A stretch of 64,000 nucleotides of DNA from CAUYXS01 sp965248495 (GCA_965248495.1 CBDFJL010000003.1:248001-312000), one strand, 5' to 3'; shown: positions 40,422-50,846, numbered from the stretch's first letter. Notes: generated by a model not told the origin, from the letters alone. Made by a program: numbers and translations.

Positions 40422-41546
40422 ATGAAGGCCGTTTACCAAGAGGCTGCCGCGCTGGCAAAGAAGGACGAGCGCTTCGTGCTGGCCACGGTCGTCAACACCA
40501 AGGGGTCCACGCCCCAAAAGCCAGGCGCGTCGCTGCTCGTGAGGCAGGACGGCACCACCGTAGGCACGCTGGGCGGGGGCTGCGTCGAGGGCGACATCTG
40601 GTTCGCCGCCAAGGAGGCCCTCAGAGAGGGCACCGGGCCGCAGTACAAGGACTACTACCTCAACGAAGAGATCGCCGCCCGCGACGGCCTGGTCTGCGGC
40701 GGCTCGATGTTCTTCTACATCGAGCCGGTGCTCGATCCCGCGGCCTTCGACCCGCTGGCGATGTCGATCACGTCCGCCTACGACGGCCACGAATCGCTCG
40801 CGATCGCAACGCTGGTCAACAGCGCTTCCCACGCCATCGGCGCGCGCATCGTCATCCGCGAGGATCACTCGCACGAGGGCACGCTCGGCGACCCTGAACT
40901 GGACGCCCGCGCCATCGAGGCCGGGCTCTCCGCCATACCCATGGGCAAAGCGGACCGCTTTCTGACCAAGACGGGCGACGAGGTGTTCGTTGCCGGCTAC
41001 ACCGCACCACCAACGCTGCTGCTGGTCGGAGGCGGCCACGTGAACCTGGCCACCGCCAAGATCGCGCACACGCTCGGCTTCCGCATCATGGTGGCCGACG
41101 ACCGGCGTGAGTTCGCCAACGAGGACCGGTTCCCGATGGCCGAGCAGATCAACGTCGGGCCCTACGACCGTGCGCTGGAGCCGTTCCCCATCACGCCCAA
41201 CACGGCCATCGTCGTCGCCGCGCGCGGGCACCGGTTCGACGATCTGGCGTTGGAGGCTGCAGCGCGGACACCGGCCGGCTACGTCGGCCTCATCGGCTCC
41301 AAGCGCAAGGCCATCATGATCTTCGAGTCGATGCTCAAGAACGGCGTGCCCATCGAGCGCATCAAGGAGATCCACTCGCCGGTTGGCCTCGACCTAGGAG
41401 GCCGCGACCCGGCGGAGATCGCCGTCAGCATCGTGGCGGAGCTCGTCGCCTGGCGGAATGGCCACTCCGGCGGCTCACTCAGGCTGGACCCGGCGCAGAT
41501 CGACCGCCTCGCGGCGAAGGTTCTCCCGGCTCCCGCAGCCGGCTGA
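40422..41546 (+). CDS. XdhC/CoxI-family molybdenum-enzyme maturation protein
   Basis: 374 aa from the ATG at 40422 with GGAGGAACGCG before it. The N-terminal XdhC_CoxI domain has VLATVVNTKGSTPQKPGASL, TVGTLGGGCVEGDIWF and a Cys in GLVCGGSMFF. The C-terminal Rossmann-like domain has LLLVGGGHVNLATAKIAHTLGF, FDDLALEAAARTPAGYVGLIGSKRK and SPVGLDLGGRDPAEIAVSI. Such proteins bind molybdenum cofactor and help sulfurate and insert it into xanthine-dehydrogenase/CO-dehydrogenase-type enzymes. The MocA-like gene follows at 41687; no target enzyme is in the window. Confidence 0.9.
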   Translation: MKAVYQEAAALAKKDERFVLATVVNTKGSTPQKPGASLLVRQDGTTVGTLGGGCVEGDIWFAAKEALREGTGPQYKDYYLNEEIAARDGLVCGGSMFFYIEPVLDPAAFDPLAMSITSAYDGHESLAIATLVNSASHAIGARIVIREDHSHEGTLGDPELDARAIEAGLSAIPMGKADRFLTKTGDEVFVAGYTAPPTLLLVGGGHVNLATAKIAHTLGFRIMVADDRREFANEDRFPMAEQINVGPYDRALEPFPITPNTAIVVAARGHRFDDLALEAAARTPAGYVGLIGSKRKAIMIFESMLKNGVPIERIKEIHSPVGLDLGGRDPAEIAVSIVAELVAWRNGHSGGSLRLDPAQIDRLAAKVLPAPAAG

Positions 41547-41578
41547 GGCCCGACGACGCGGGCGTTCTACGACCGCTA

Positions 41579-41622
41579 GTCCTGAGCTTGTCGAAGCCTG
41601 TCCTGAGCGAAGCCGAAGGGGG
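41579..41622 (+). repeat. Pair of TCCTGAGC-TCGAAG intergenic repeats
   Basis: GTCCTGAGCTTGTCGAAG and GTCCTGAGCGAAGCCGAAGG in tandem between the xdhC-like and mocA-like genes. Related elements lie at 55219-55241 (inverted), 59156-59176 and 59268-59288. They resemble short interspersed elements common in environmental bacterial genomes. Confidence 0.55.
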
Positions 41623-41686
41623 CGAGGGCGACCTCCGTCTTCGAGTGCCTCAGCACGAACGGTCCATCCGAGCACAGTCATGAACC

Positions 41687-42319
41687 ATGAATGAAGTCGC
41701 GGCCATCATCCTCGCGGCGGGCGAGTCGTCGCGCATGGGCGAGCCCAAGGCGCTGCTGCCATGGCCCAGCCCCGCGGGGCCGACGACGCTGCTCCGCCAT
41801 GCCGTCGACTCCGCCGCGGACGCCGGCTACGCACCCATCGTCGTCGTCCTGGGCCACGACGCTGATCGGCTGCGCGGGGCGGTGTCCGCCCGTCCTGAGG
41901 CACTCGAAGCACGGGCGGACGTGCGCATCGTTGTCAACGAGCGCTACCGCGAGGGGCGTGCGACCTCAATCGTTGCCGGCGTCCAAGACCTGGACCGGGA
42001 GCTCGCCGGCGTGCTCGTGGGCTCCGTTGACCAGCCGCGCTCCGTGGCGATGCTCCGGTCGCTACGCGAGGAGTGGCTCGTCACGAGCCCGCGGCCCATG
42101 GTCGCCGCGCCAGCCTACGACGGGCGGGCGGGCCACCCCGCGCTTTTCGACGCGTCGCTGATCTCGGAGCTGCTGTCCATCAGCGAGGAGCGTCAAGGGC
42201 TGCGCGAGGTAGTGGCCCGCCATCGCGCGGCACGACTGCTCGTGGCCACAGGCGACCCCCTATGCCTCACGAACGTCAACACGCCCGAGGACTACGAGCG
42301 CGCGCTGGCGCTGGCCTAG
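41687..42319 (+). CDS. MocA-like molybdopterin cytidylyltransferase / NTP transferase
   Basis: 210 aa. N-terminal nucleotidyltransferase motif IILAAGESSRMGEPKALLPW, the metal/product motif VLVGSVDQPRSV (in place of GDMP), and GRAGHPALFDASLISEL, typical of MocA/MobA-like enzymes. With XdhC upstream it probably makes molybdopterin cytosine dinucleotide for a xanthine-oxidase-family enzyme. It converges on the LEA-like gene with a 4-bp overlap at the stops. Confidence 0.85.
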   Translation: MNEVAAIILAAGESSRMGEPKALLPWPSPAGPTTLLRHAVDSAADAGYAPIVVVLGHDADRLRGAVSARPEALEARADVRIVVNERYREGRATSIVAGVQDLDRELAGVLVGSVDQPRSVAMLRSLREEWLVTSPRPMVAAPAYDGRAGHPALFDASLISELLSISEERQGLREVVARHRAARLLVATGDPLCLTNVNTPEDYERALALA

Positions 42320-42879
42320 CGGCCACCGATCGCGTTCCGGACCACGGCCGCTAGCGATAGATCAAAAGCTGAGTTTCGTTCCTGGACGGTGAAGGGACCG
42401 AGTTTCAGGTTTGACATAACTTCCATCTGAAAATGGCCACCGTCGACTAGGCCGGCAAGCAGCGCTTGCGGGATACGCTCTTTGGGAACGAGCGCCTCGA
42501 ACTCCAGCGTCATTGCCTCGCCAGAGGACAGGAGGCCGCCGGCCACGCTGATCGGATCCGATACCTCGACCCCGCTGAACAGGAGCGTATGCGTGGTGGT
42601 CGGGACGTAGACGGGAACCGACGAGCCGTTGCGAATATCCACGGTTACCGACACATCCAAGCCTTCCACGACCCTGTTGGCCGCGCCAAGCGAGTCGCCA
42701 ACTAATAGCCGGACCCCCGCCTCGCCGAGCGCCACCAGGCTCGTATCGAGGGCGGGCTCTACCCGATCGACCTTCGGGCTTTCCACGCTGAGGCCCGAGT
42801 AGCCGACTCCGGCCACGCCGCCGAGCGCCGCCAGAGCGACTATTAGCAGAACCCCTGCGATGATGGTCCACTTCTTCAT
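42316..42879 (-). CDS. Membrane-anchored LEA type 2 / WHy-like protein
   Basis: 187 aa. N-terminal TM anchor (WTIIAGVLLIVALAALGGVA), then a beta-sandwich with PKVDRVEPALDTSLVALG, SVTVDIRNGSSVPVYVP and DPISVAGGLLSSGEAMTLEF, the strand pattern of LEA14/WHy domains linked to desiccation and stress in other organisms. It is probably extracytoplasmic. It follows the CaiB gene on the same strand by only 2 bp. Confidence 0.65.
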   Translation of the reverse strand: MKKWTIIAGVLLIVALAALGGVAGVGYSGLSVESPKVDRVEPALDTSLVALGEAGVRLLVGDSLGAANRVVEGLDVSVTVDIRNGSSVPVYVPTTTHTLLFSGVEVSDPISVAGGLLSSGEAMTLEFEALVPKERIPQALLAGLVDGGHFQMEVMSNLKLGPFTVQERNSAFDLSLAAVVRNAIGGR

Positions 42880-42881
42880 GG

Positions 42882-44111
42882 CTACCCCACGACTCCAGCC
42901 TCACGCAGCGCCGCCAATTCGTCGCCGCCGAGGCCCAGCAGCTCGCCGAGCACCTCGTCGCTGTGCTGGCCGAGGTCCGGCGCCACCATCGTCGGCTTGC
43001 CGGGCGTGCGGGAAAAGTTGATCGGGTTGCCGGTCGACTTGAGCGGGCCCAGCACCGGGTGCGGCAGGTCCATGAACATCCCTCGCGCAGCCATCTGCGG
43101 GTCCTGCGCAACCTGCGCGATGTCCTGTACCGGGCCGACCGGTATGCCCATTTCGCTGAGCACTTCGACCCACTCTGCGGTTAGCTTCGTCGCCATCGCC
43201 GCTTCGATTGTGGGGATGAGCTCGTCGTAGTGCTGCGTGCGCCCCCAGCCCGTCTCGTAGCGCTCGTCGTCGATGAGCTCGGGGTGGCCTATGGCGGCGC
43301 AGAACAGCGGCCACTGTTCGGTCGAGCCGCCCATGATCGCCACGACAACGTGCCCGTCCGCGGTCTTGAACGCCTGGAAGGGTGTGGATGACGGGTGCCG
43401 GGTACCCAGCCGCTGCGGCACCTGGCCCAGCGTGAAGTACCGCATGAAGGCGTTTTCGAGGATGGCCACCTGGCAGTCCATCATCCCGATGTCGATGTAC
43501 TGGCCGAGCCCCGAGCGCTCCCGCTCGTGCAGCGCCGACAGCACGCCGATGGCCGTGAACAACGCCGCGGTGATGTCGCCGACGCTCGCGCCTGGGCGCA
43601 CCGGCCCTCCACCAGGCTCGCCCGTGATGCTGAGCATGCCCCCCATGCCCTGGACGATGACGTCCAGCGCCGGACGGCTGGCATAGGGACCCGTCTGTCC
43701 GAAGCCCGAGATGGAGGCCATGACAACGCGCGGGTTCGCCGCGTTGACGACCGGGTAGTCCAGCCCCAGCCGCTGAATGGCGCCGGGTCGGAAATTCTCC
43801 AGCACCACGTCGGCCGTCTTCACCAGCTCCAGGAAGAGCTGACGGCCCTGGGGCTGCGCCAGGTCCAGCGCGACGGAGCGCTTGCTCCGGTTGATGCTCA
43901 TGAAGTACGTGCTATAGGCGTTCTCCCCGCCGTTGGGGCCGGCCCCAACGGCGGGGAGAAACGGGCCGTTGCCGCGCGCGGGGTCGCCACTGATGGGCTG
44001 TTCGACCTTGATGATGTCGGCGCCAAGGTCGCCGAGCACCATCGCGCAGAACGGGCCGGCGAGGATACGGGTGAGGTCGAGGACGCGGATGCCCTCGAGT
44101 GGGCCTGGCAT
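42882..44111 (-). CDS. CaiB/BaiF family III CoA-transferase
   Basis: 409 aa from the ATG at 44111 (MPGPLEGIRVLDLTRILAGP); the frame is open 39 bases further. Family motifs: GDLGADIIKVEQPISGDPAR, YSTYFMSINRSKRSVALDL, the nucleophilic Asp in QYIDIGMMDCQVAILE, and GRTQHYDELIPTIEAAM. It moves CoA between organic acids without a free intermediate. Residues ~47-60 are encoded by a perfect 40-bp palindrome (43921-43960), which looks like an in-frame insertion. Confidence 0.92.
   Translation of the reverse strand: MPGPLEGIRVLDLTRILAGPFCAMVLGDLGADIIKVEQPISGDPARGNGPFLPAVGAGPNGGENAYSTYFMSINRSKRSVALDLAQPQGRQLFLELVKTADVVLENFRPGAIQRLGLDYPVVNAANPRVVMASISGFGQTGPYASRPALDVIVQGMGGMLSITGEPGGGPVRPGASVGDITAALFTAIGVLSALHERERSGLGQYIDIGMMDCQVAILENAFMRYFTLGQVPQRLGTRHPSSTPFQAFKTADGHVVVAIMGGSTEQWPLFCAAIGHPELIDDERYETGWGRTQHYDELIPTIEAAMATKLTAEWVEVLSEMGIPVGPVQDIAQVAQDPQMAARGMFMDLPHPVLGPLKSTGNPINFSRTPGKPTMVAPDLGQHSDEVLGELLGLGGDELAALREAGVVG
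43921..43960. repeat. Perfect 40-bp palindrome inside the CoA-transferase gene
   Basis: The arms ttctccccgccgttggggcc and its exact reverse complement abut with no spacer. It encodes FLPAVGAGPNGGE in frame, a stretch that is extra relative to typical CaiB proteins as I recall them. Confidence 0.95.
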
Positions 44112-44165
44112 GGGGTACCTCCGGGGTGCGCCGTCGCCGCGCAACCCCAACGCGGATTGTAGCGG

Positions 44166-44684
44166 CTAACGAGCGTGTCGCAGACGCTCGCCTCGCCACG
44201 CGAGCCATGCGAAGACCGCCGGAGGCGCCAGCGCGGGCACGAAGGCGGCGTCGAGGCCGAAGCTCAGCACGGCGCCCAGCGTCAGCACGCCTGCCGCACC
44301 GAACAGCACGCGTACCTGGCTCGCGTAGAGCGAAGGCCGCAGGGCCAGCAGGCCCGCCACAGCACCGCCCAGCACGACGACGCCCAGCGCAGCGAGCCAC
44401 GGCGACGATACGTGGTCTATGCACTCCCCACCAATCAAGGCGGAGCATGAGCTAATGCCGGTTGTGAGCAAGAAGCCGGCCTCGCCTAAGGCGAACAGCG
44501 ACACGAGCAGCGCGAGCGCCCCCGCCAAGCGGAGCGCGTTCACGGTCCAGGCGACGGCGCCCAGGCCGATCCCGGCGACCGCGCCCGCGAGGTAGAGCCA
44601 CTGTGCGATCAGGTCCAACGCTGCACGTCCCCCCGCGGGATTATAGGGACGTTCCTTGCTGGTGGCCTCGGCGCTCCGTATCAT
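44166..44684 (-). CDS. Four-TM membrane protein resembling VKOR but lacking the CXXC
   Basis: 172 aa from the ATG at 44684; the open frame continues upstream only as shadow of the SDR on the other strand. Four TM helices. The loop SSCSALIGGECIDHVSSPWLA matches the vitamin-K-epoxide-reductase pattern C..iGG.CD.V..SpyA, with Cys80 and Cys88 as the loop pair. The last helix, where VKOR has its CXXC active site, reads FVPALAPPAVFAWLAW with no Cys. It may be a degenerate VKOR relative. Confidence 0.55.
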   Translation of the reverse strand: MIRSAEATSKERPYNPAGGRAALDLIAQWLYLAGAVAGIGLGAVAWTVNALRLAGALALLVSLFALGEAGFLLTTGISSCSALIGGECIDHVSSPWLAALGVVVLGGAVAGLLALRPSLYASQVRVLFGAAGVLTLGAVLSFGLDAAFVPALAPPAVFAWLAWRGERLRHAR

Positions 44685-44714
44685 GCCGCCCGACTCGGAC
44701 AGGGGGGCACTAAC

Positions 44715-45509
44715 GTGGACCTGGGACTCGACGGCCGCGTCGCCATCGTCGGCGGCGCCAGCAAAGGGATGGGCAACGCCACCGCGCGGGCGCTGGCACG
44801 TGAGGGGGCTCGCGTCGTCATGGTCGCCCGCGGAGCCGAAGCGCTCGACGGCGCCGCGCAGGTCGTCGCCACGGCCTACGGCGACGACCGCGTGCTGGCC
44901 ATCGCGGCCGACCTTTCGGTCCCAGCCGACGTGGAGCGCGTGGCGCGGGAAGCGCGCGCGTGGGGCAGCCGCCTCGACGTCGTCGTCAACAACCTGGGAG
45001 GCCCGCCACCCGGCGAGCCCGAGGGCCTGACCGACGAGCAGTGGCACGCCGCGTTGGAGTTGAACTTCTTCAGCGCCGTGCGCCTCAGCCGCCTGGCCCT
45101 GCCCCTCATGCGCGAGGGCGGCTACGGCCGCATCGTCACGGTGCTCTCGCTGTCCATCAAGCAGCCGGAGGAGAACCTGGCGCTGTCCACGGTGGCACGG
45201 ACGGCCGCCGCCTCCTATACGAAGGTGCTGTCGACAGAGGTCGCACACGACGGCATCACCGTCAACAACGTGCTGCCGGGCTCCATCGCGACGGGACGTC
45301 TCCAGGCGGTGGCGGAGATGCAGGCCAAGCGGCAGGGCGAGCCCATGGAGCGGGCCTTGGACATCCGGCTGGGGTTGGTACCGGCGGACCGGTTCGGCAC
45401 GCCGGAGGAGGTCGCGGACGTCATCTGCTTCCTCGCCTCGGCCCAGGCCGGGTTCATCACCGGCCAGAGCATCGTCGTCGACGGCGGCCAGCTCAAGGCG
45501 ATGACTTAG
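44715..45509 (+). CDS. SDR-family oxidoreductase
   Basis: 264 aa from a GTG at 44715 (VDLGLDGRVAIVGGASKGMG). Cofactor motif GGASKGMG, VVVNNLGGPPPGEP, catalytic Ser in IVTVLSLSIKQPEENL, and ASYTKVLSTEVAHDGITVNN where the usual Tyr is in YTKVL. The C terminus is FITGQSIVVDGGQLKAMT. The Ser-to-Tyr spacing is extended (KQPEENLALSTVARTAAAS), typical of the 3-oxoacyl-ACP-reductase-like subgroup with SIKQP. Divergent from the VKOR-like gene. Confidence 0.87.
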   Translation: MDLGLDGRVAIVGGASKGMGNATARALAREGARVVMVARGAEALDGAAQVVATAYGDDRVLAIAADLSVPADVERVAREARAWGSRLDVVVNNLGGPPPGEPEGLTDEQWHAALELNFFSAVRLSRLALPLMREGGYGRIVTVLSLSIKQPEENLALSTVARTAAASYTKVLSTEVAHDGITVNNVLPGSIATGRLQAVAEMQAKRQGEPMERALDIRLGLVPADRFGTPEEVADVICFLASAQAGFITGQSIVVDGGQLKAMT

Positions 45510-45550
45510 GCGAACACCATCGCGTTTCTTACGTGGCGTAAGACTCCCGC

Positions 45551-46156
45551 CTACCGCCCGATGGTGAACAGTCCTTCCAGGCCCCCCTCGATCAGGCCGC
45601 CCTCGAACTCCTCGGCCAGAGGAGCGAAGGCAGCCTCCACGGCCGTCCCGTCCAGCCGCCAGGCGCCCTCCACCAACGTGAGGTTGACCGTACTCGTACC
45701 GGACACCGTCGGCAACGCGGGATCATCGAGCAGCTCGGTCATGATCTCCACCACCTTGGCCTCCATCTCCGCTTCGCTGAGCCCGCTGAGCGCTGCCGTG
45801 AACATGCGGCCGGCGAGGTCGCCAAGCACGACCGCCAGATTGGGGGCGGTCATGTCGATTGTCACCACTGCCTCGGAGCCGTTCGTCGTCGCCTCACCTA
45901 TTTCGTAGGTGAAGCCGGCGAACAGGGTTCGCGCGAAATCACGCCCCTCATCGTCCTGAGCCTGGAGCTCGTTCCTGAGGTCGGCGGCGGCGGCCTCCGT
46001 TAGGTAAAGCGCCACCCGGTCCACGTCGACGGCGAGGAACGCCGCGAGGAAGCCGTCGACGGCGTCCTTCGGGTCCGGCTCGTCGTCACCGCCGCACGCG
46101 GCGGCCACGATCAGCAGGGCCGCCATCAGCGCTGTATAGAGTGTCTTCCTCAACAT
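45551..46156 (-). CDS. Lipoprotein, DUF4878/NTF2-like
   Basis: 201 aa from the ATG at 46156, with a GGGGG ribosome site; the frame runs further upstream as shadow of ilvD. Signal peptide with lipobox VAAAC (Cys21). The mature part begins DPKDAVDGFLAAFLAVDVDR, an NTF2-like/DUF4878 opening helix, and has a conserved strand near the end (VNLTLVEGAWRLDG). Extracytoplasmic, function unknown. It follows ilvD on the same strand by 49 bp. Confidence 0.7.
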   Translation of the reverse strand: MLRKTLYTALMAALLIVAAACGGDDEPDPKDAVDGFLAAFLAVDVDRVALYLTEAAAADLRNELQAQDDEGRDFARTLFAGFTYEIGEATTNGSEAVVTIDMTAPNLAVVLGDLAGRMFTAALSGLSEAEMEAKVVEIMTELLDDPALPTVSGTSTVNLTLVEGAWRLDGTAVEAAFAPLAEEFEGGLIEGGLEGLFTIGR

Positions 46157-46205
46157 AATGCCCCCTGATGGCTCGACAATGGACGACCAAGCGTCGCGGC
46201 TGCCG

Positions 46206-47906
<1,701 letters not shown>

Positions 47907-47995
47907 GCGCTTCCTCCCGGTGATCCTTAGCCGGTCACTATCGGCTGGACCGGCCAGCCATTATAGGTTCGCCCTCCGCCTCGATGCCGCCGAAC

Positions 47996-48582
47996 CTAGG
48001 CTTGCCGTCCCACGATAGCCAGCAGGCGAGTCTGGAGGCTCGCGCCGTCCGGGACGCCCACCTCCTTGGCGAAGGCCCGGCCCGCCAGCGAGCCCCGGCG
48101 CGGCCCGTAGAGCGCGTAGCTGGCCTCGACGAGCTCGGGGTCGAGCGTCGTGTCCTGCCCCGTGGCCTTGGCAATGTCCCAGCCGTGGATGAGCACGTCG
48201 TTGAACATGATCGATAGGTAGGCCGCGCCGGGCATGTCGCCTCGGCTGATGTGACACACGCGCTCCAGCACGCCGGGCGCCCGGCTGGCGGCCTGCGCCG
48301 AGCCTGACGCCGCATCGTACGCGGCCAGCACGCCGTCCGCGAGCAGGTCGCCATCGTAGCGGTCGCCGACCTCCGCCATCGTCTTGCCGTCCAGGATGGG
48401 CGCCACCCACACGGTGCCGTAGACAACGTGATTCAGCAGCTGGTGCATGTCCCACTCGCTACACGGTGTCGGGACGTACATCTGGTCGTCCCTGAGCCCC
48501 GCTACGAAGGAACGGGTGGATTCGAGTGCTCTGCGTAGAGCGCCGGGAGCTCCTGTGGGTCAACGCCCTGGTCGGTGGTCAT
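47996..48582 (-). CDS. TIGR03086/DinB-like metal-binding protein, frameshifted near its start
   Basis: The main frame (from the ATG at 48481) reads VPTPCSEWDMHQLLNHVVYG, SIMFNDVLIHGWDIAKATGQ and ends RLLAIVGRQA, matching the TIGR03086/mycothiol-dependent maleylpyruvate isomerase-like fold with metal-binding His. A better start lies at 48582 (MTTDQGVDPQEL, after AAGGAGAGCC) in another frame. Adding one C to the run at 48545-48547 joins it to RRALESTRSFVAGLRDDQMY. Enzyme role unknown; such proteins often act in thiol-dependent detoxification. Confidence 0.75.
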
Positions 48583-48616
48583 GGCTCTCCTTGAATGCTG
48601 GGGGAATGCGTGACGG

Positions 48617-48991
48617 CTACTCGCGCCGCTTGGGGTCTTGGTCATCGTCGCTCTCATCTTCGCTGCCGTCCTGTCCATTGCCATCGTCGACCGGCTGGTC
48701 CTTCTCCTCGTCGAGCAGGTGAAAGTCGGCCTGCACCGTCTTGCCGTCATCCTCCGGCCGCTGTGCGTACCGGGGCGCAAGCCAAAAGAAGACGTTGGTG
48801 AGGATCAGGACGACGATGAAGTCGTCGAAGAGGCCGACGTGGGGCGGAAAGTCGAGAAGAAGGTCGCGGGGCCAGACGACGTAGAGCAACGCCAGCACCG
48901 GGATGGCCTTCACCCACCGGGGCACCCGGGGGTGGCGCATCAGGTACACTAGCCCGCCGAAGCGGCTGAACAGATAGAACAGTCCGCGCAC
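48617..48991 (-). CDS. DUF1232 (YkvA-like) membrane protein
   Basis: 124 aa. The DUF1232 core VPRWVKAIPVLALLYVVWPRDLLLD and GLFDDFIVVLILTNVFFWLA forms two TM helices. The C-terminal 50 residues are highly acidic (DGSEDESDDDQDPKRRE). Function unknown. Confidence 0.85.
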   Translation of the reverse strand: MRGLFYLFSRFGGLVYLMRHPRVPRWVKAIPVLALLYVVWPRDLLLDFPPHVGLFDDFIVVLILTNVFFWLAPRYAQRPEDDGKTVQADFHLLDEEKDQPVDDGNGQDGSEDESDDDQDPKRRE

Positions 48992-49037
48992 TCGTCCTCC
49001 TCCTATCCGAGTATAGCCGCCGGTACCGGTTCCACCC

Positions 49038-50069
49038 GTGATCTACGTCTTTCATGGCGACGATAGCTTTTCGGTCAGCGAGGCACTTGCTGGGCTCGCC
49101 AAGGCCATCGGCTCGGACGACGTTCGCGAAGCCAACCTGAGCCAGCTCGACGGCGGCTCGTTCGGCCTCGCCGCCTTCGGGTCCGCGGCCATGGTCGTAC
49201 CGTTCCTGGCCGACCGCCGCGTCGTTGTCATCAGCGGACTGCTCGCAAGTCTCGATACGCCGGCCGGCGGGCGGCGCGGACGCAAACCTGCGGCGCGGGA
49301 CGCCCTCGGCTCGGCGGCGGGTCTGCCCGCCCTGCTGGGCCAGCTCCCCGAGACCACCGACGTGGTCTTCATCGAAGCGAAAGTCGGCCGGGGCAATCCG
49401 CTGCTGACGGAGATCGAGGCGTTGGGCACGCAGCAGGTGCAGGTCCGCGACTTCCCGGCGCTGCGCCGTGAGCCGCTGGCGCGTTGGGTGAGGGAGCGCA
49501 CGACCGCCAAGGGCGCGACGATCAACCCCGCGGCAGTGGACCTGCTGGTCGAGCTGGTCGGCGGCAACCTCTGGGCCATGGACAACGAGCTGGAGAAGCT
49601 GGCGACCTACCGGATGGGCGGGGCCATCGAGCCCGACGACGTCGAGACGCTAGTCTCCGGCGCGCGGGAGACGACGGTCTTCGAGTTGGTGGATGCGCTG
49701 ATGGAGGGCCGCGCCGACACCGCGATGGTCAAGCTGGAGGCGTTACTCCAGGCGGGCGCCGGGGGCCCATATCTGCTGTCCATGGTCGCCCGGCAGGCGC
49801 GCATGCTTGCGCTGGCCCACGAGCTGGGCCGTGAGCGCGTGCCCCAGGCCGAGTGGGGGCCGCGTCTCGGCACCACCTCCGACTTCGTCGTGCGCAAGAC
49901 GGCGGACCAGGCCCGGCGGTTCCCCTTCGAGTCGGTCCGCGCGCTGTACGCCCTTCTCCTCGAGACCGACCTGGCGATGAAGACTGGCGGCGCGACGGAG
50001 GAGGTCGCCCTGGCCGAGCTCATCGCTCGCGGCGTCGGCCTTCGGCACGGTGCCACCGCACGCCGGTGA
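49038..50069 (+). CDS. holA: DNA polymerase III subunit delta
   Basis: 343 aa. IYVFHGDDSFSVSEALAGLA is the canonical HolA start; PFLADRRVVVISGLL, VFIEAKVGRGNPLL and the three-domain layout (AAA-like, lid, C-terminal helical collar: NELEKLATYRMGGAIEPDDV, AVREL-type helix TTVFELVDALMEGRADTAMV) agree. It opens the beta clamp in the clamp loader. The downstream DMT-like gene starts 14 bp later. Confidence 0.93.
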   Translation: MIYVFHGDDSFSVSEALAGLAKAIGSDDVREANLSQLDGGSFGLAAFGSAAMVVPFLADRRVVVISGLLASLDTPAGGRRGRKPAARDALGSAAGLPALLGQLPETTDVVFIEAKVGRGNPLLTEIEALGTQQVQVRDFPALRREPLARWVRERTTAKGATINPAAVDLLVELVGGNLWAMDNELEKLATYRMGGAIEPDDVETLVSGARETTVFELVDALMEGRADTAMVKLEALLQAGAGGPYLLSMVARQARMLALAHELGRERVPQAEWGPRLGTTSDFVVRKTADQARRFPFESVRALYALLLETDLAMKTGGATEEVALAELIARGVGLRHGATARR

Positions 50070-50082
50070 GCGGACTGTCGCT

Positions 50083-50601
50083 ATGACCCAAACGCTCTAC
50101 CTCACGATGGCGTTCGCCATCGGCATCGGGAACGCGACCCAGTTGGTGATGCTCGCGGCCCTCGCCCGCTCGCGTGGGTCGGTGGAAGGCGCGTTCACGT
50201 CGCTCGTGACCACGGTGGCAGGTTTCGCAGTCCTGCTGGCAATCCTCGCGTGGCGGCAGGGCTCGCTGTCGATGCCCATGCCCTACGACAAGTGGCCGTT
50301 CTTCCTTGCGCTGATGTTGGTGTCGACGGTCGGAACGGTGTTCATCATGAGGGGTCTGAGCGGCTATTTCGTGATCACGGGCCTATTCGCCCTCCCGCTC
50401 CTCATCGGCACCGGCTTTCTGGGCCCACGCATCGGCATCGGGCTGTTCATCGCCGCGGTGCTCGCCGGACAGCTGTCGGGTGCCGTGGTCTACGACCACA
50501 TTGGGGCGTTCGGCTCGGAGGTACGACGGATAGACGGGCTCCGCGCCCTCGGCGTACTGGCGCTGGTGTCCGGTGTCGTCCTCATCCGTGGTGTTCGGTA
50601 G
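50083..50601 (+). CDS. DMT superfamily/DUF606-like membrane protein
   Basis: 172 aa from the ATG at 50083 (MTQTLYLTMAFAIGIGNATQ). Five hydrophobic helices; the N-terminal pattern with Asn in the first helix and GSVEGAFTSLVTTVAGFAV resembles DUF606/YdcZ transporters, which are half-size DMT proteins. Substrate unknown. Lies between holA and tatA and probably shares their transcript. Confidence 0.7.
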   Translation: MTQTLYLTMAFAIGIGNATQLVMLAALARSRGSVEGAFTSLVTTVAGFAVLLAILAWRQGSLSMPMPYDKWPFFLALMLVSTVGTVFIMRGLSGYFVITGLFALPLLIGTGFLGPRIGIGLFIAAVLAGQLSGAVVYDHIGAFGSEVRRIDGLRALGVLALVSGVVLIRGVR

Positions 50602-50651
50602 GCTGTGCTATCCTTTCGATGCCTAAACTGAGGTGGAGCGGGAGTAGAGAC

Positions 50652-50846
50652 ATGCCGTTCGGAATAGGCTGGCCGGAGCTGACCATCATCCTCGTCATCG
50701 TGCTGGTGATATTCGGCGCGAGCAGGGTCCCGGAGGTCGGCGGCGCCATCGGCCGCGGCATCCGCGAGTTCCGCAAGTCCGTCACCGAGGAGCCCGAGAC
50801 CAAGAGCGAGGCGAAGTCGGAGACGCCGACCTCCCCCAAGAGCTAA
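50652..50846 (+). CDS. tatA: Twin-arginine translocase subunit TatA
   Basis: 64 aa. MPFGIGWPELTIILVIVLVI is the single TM helix, with the conserved FG hinge (IFGASRVPEVGGAIGRGIRE) and an amphipathic helix, then a short Glu/Lys/Ser tail. GGGAG precedes the ATG. It forms the pore-building component; TatC and a TatB-like protein are encoded at 52.2-53.3 kb on the other strand, so the tat genes are split. A clear terminator follows. Confidence 0.93.
   Translation: MPFGIGWPELTIILVIVLVIFGASRVPEVGGAIGRGIREFRKSVTEEPETKSEAKSETPTSPKS

Noticed and set aside
44685..45248. N-terminal extension of the VKOR-like ORF
   Set aside because: Overlaps the SDR gene on the other strand and is His/Gln/Arg-rich; the ATG at 44684 gives a sensible membrane protein.
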